Shown piece by piece: positions 6,001-6,089 of a stretch of DNA of 6,089 nucleotides; position 1 is the first letter of the stretch, and the number at the start of each line of letters is the position of its first letter. This stretch comes from Bacillota bacterium (GTDB taxonomy: Bacteria > Bacillota_E > Sulfobacillia > Sulfobacillales > Sulfobacillaceae), in NCBI GenBank assembly GCA_021802225.1, contig JAKAAS010000128.1, positions 1-6,089 on the forward strand. Reading direction: 5' to 3'. Below the pieces are notes generated by a model that saw only the letters and a program-made list of their open reading frames with translations, was not told where the DNA came from and searched no databases. The position numbers and the translations under genes were made by a program.

Positions 6001-6008
6001 CCTCCTCC
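6001..6008 (-). promoter_or_regulatory. Ribosome binding site of the transglycosylase, unusually distant
   Basis: The minus strand reads GGAGGAGG, a near-perfect Shine-Dalgarno, but 14 bases separate it from the ATG at 5986. An in-frame TAG at 5993-5995 and the lack of an ATG, GTG or TTG in between mean no better-spaced usual start exists in this frame. Only an ATT lies directly before the ATG. Confidence 0.6.
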
Positions 6009-6023
6009 GACCTCAAGCAATCC

Positions 6024-6069
6024 GTGAAAAGGAATGTGTTGCGGAAAAATCACGGCAATTCCTTTTCAC
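6024..6069. repeat. 12-bp inverted repeat upstream of the transglycosylase
   Basis: GTGAAAAGGAAT (6024-6035) is repeated perfectly in reverse complement at 6058-6069, with a 22-base spacer. It lies 38-83 bases upstream of the start, in the promoter or leader region. No run of U follows on the minus strand, so a terminator is unlikely. It may be a two-site operator or a leader stem with a large loop. I found no convincing promoter in the visible 5987-6089 stretch. Confidence 0.55.
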
Positions 6070-6089
6070 CAATTGCTGTACTGCTTACT

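Noticed and set aside
5655..6053. Minus-strand open frame of 132 codons at the start of the transglycosylase
   Set aside because: It overlaps the signal peptide and coiled coil out of frame; its Gly/Ala-rich translation follows from the repetitive codons of the real frame.

Overview
The window looks like chromosomal DNA of a Gram-positive bacterium, most likely a Bacillota lineage of moderate to fairly high GC. The signs are strong GGAGG-type ribosome binding sites, GTG/TTG start candidates, SigA-like promoters, and a secreted enzyme with a PcsB/CwlO-type coiled coil. A Sulfobacillus-like or related lineage is a guess only; no rRNA or other marker fixes the taxon. No mobile element, CRISPR array, tRNA or rRNA was seen.

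Layout, left to right. (1) Positions 1-1383, minus strand: the first 461 codons of a membrane-anchored nucleotide-sugar 4,6-dehydratase/epimerase of the WbpM/PglF/CapD type. It runs off the left edge. Its leader has a consensus extended -10 promoter and a nested GC-rich hairpin. (2) 1384-1672: a divergent regulatory region. (3) 1673-1933, plus strand: a small unrecognised 86-residue protein with a GTG start and its own SigA-like promoter. (4) 1930-1967: a perfect bidirectional terminator whose two arms carry the stop codons of the genes on either side. (5) 1964-3766, minus strand: a complete ftsH, the membrane AAA+ zinc protease. (6) 3767-4089: a divergent intergenic region with a likely ftsH promoter and a palindrome at its predicted start point. 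(7) 4090-4662, plus strand: an unrecognised Trp/Pro-rich multi-pass membrane protein. (8) 4670-5986, minus strand: a secreted murein lytic transglycosylase with a long Gln-rich coiled coil, convergent with the previous gene and only 7 bases from it. (9) 5987-6089: its upstream region, with a 12-bp inverted repeat.

The recognised genes share a cell-envelope theme: surface glycan precursor synthesis, membrane protein quality control and peptidoglycan cleavage. They do not form one operon, because the strand order is -, +, -, +, - with a promoter or terminator at most junctions. I see no convincing new multi-gene system. The most interesting points are the coiled-coil/transglycosylase fusion, the leader and start choice of the sugar dehydratase, the stop codons built into the terminator, and the two orphan genes.
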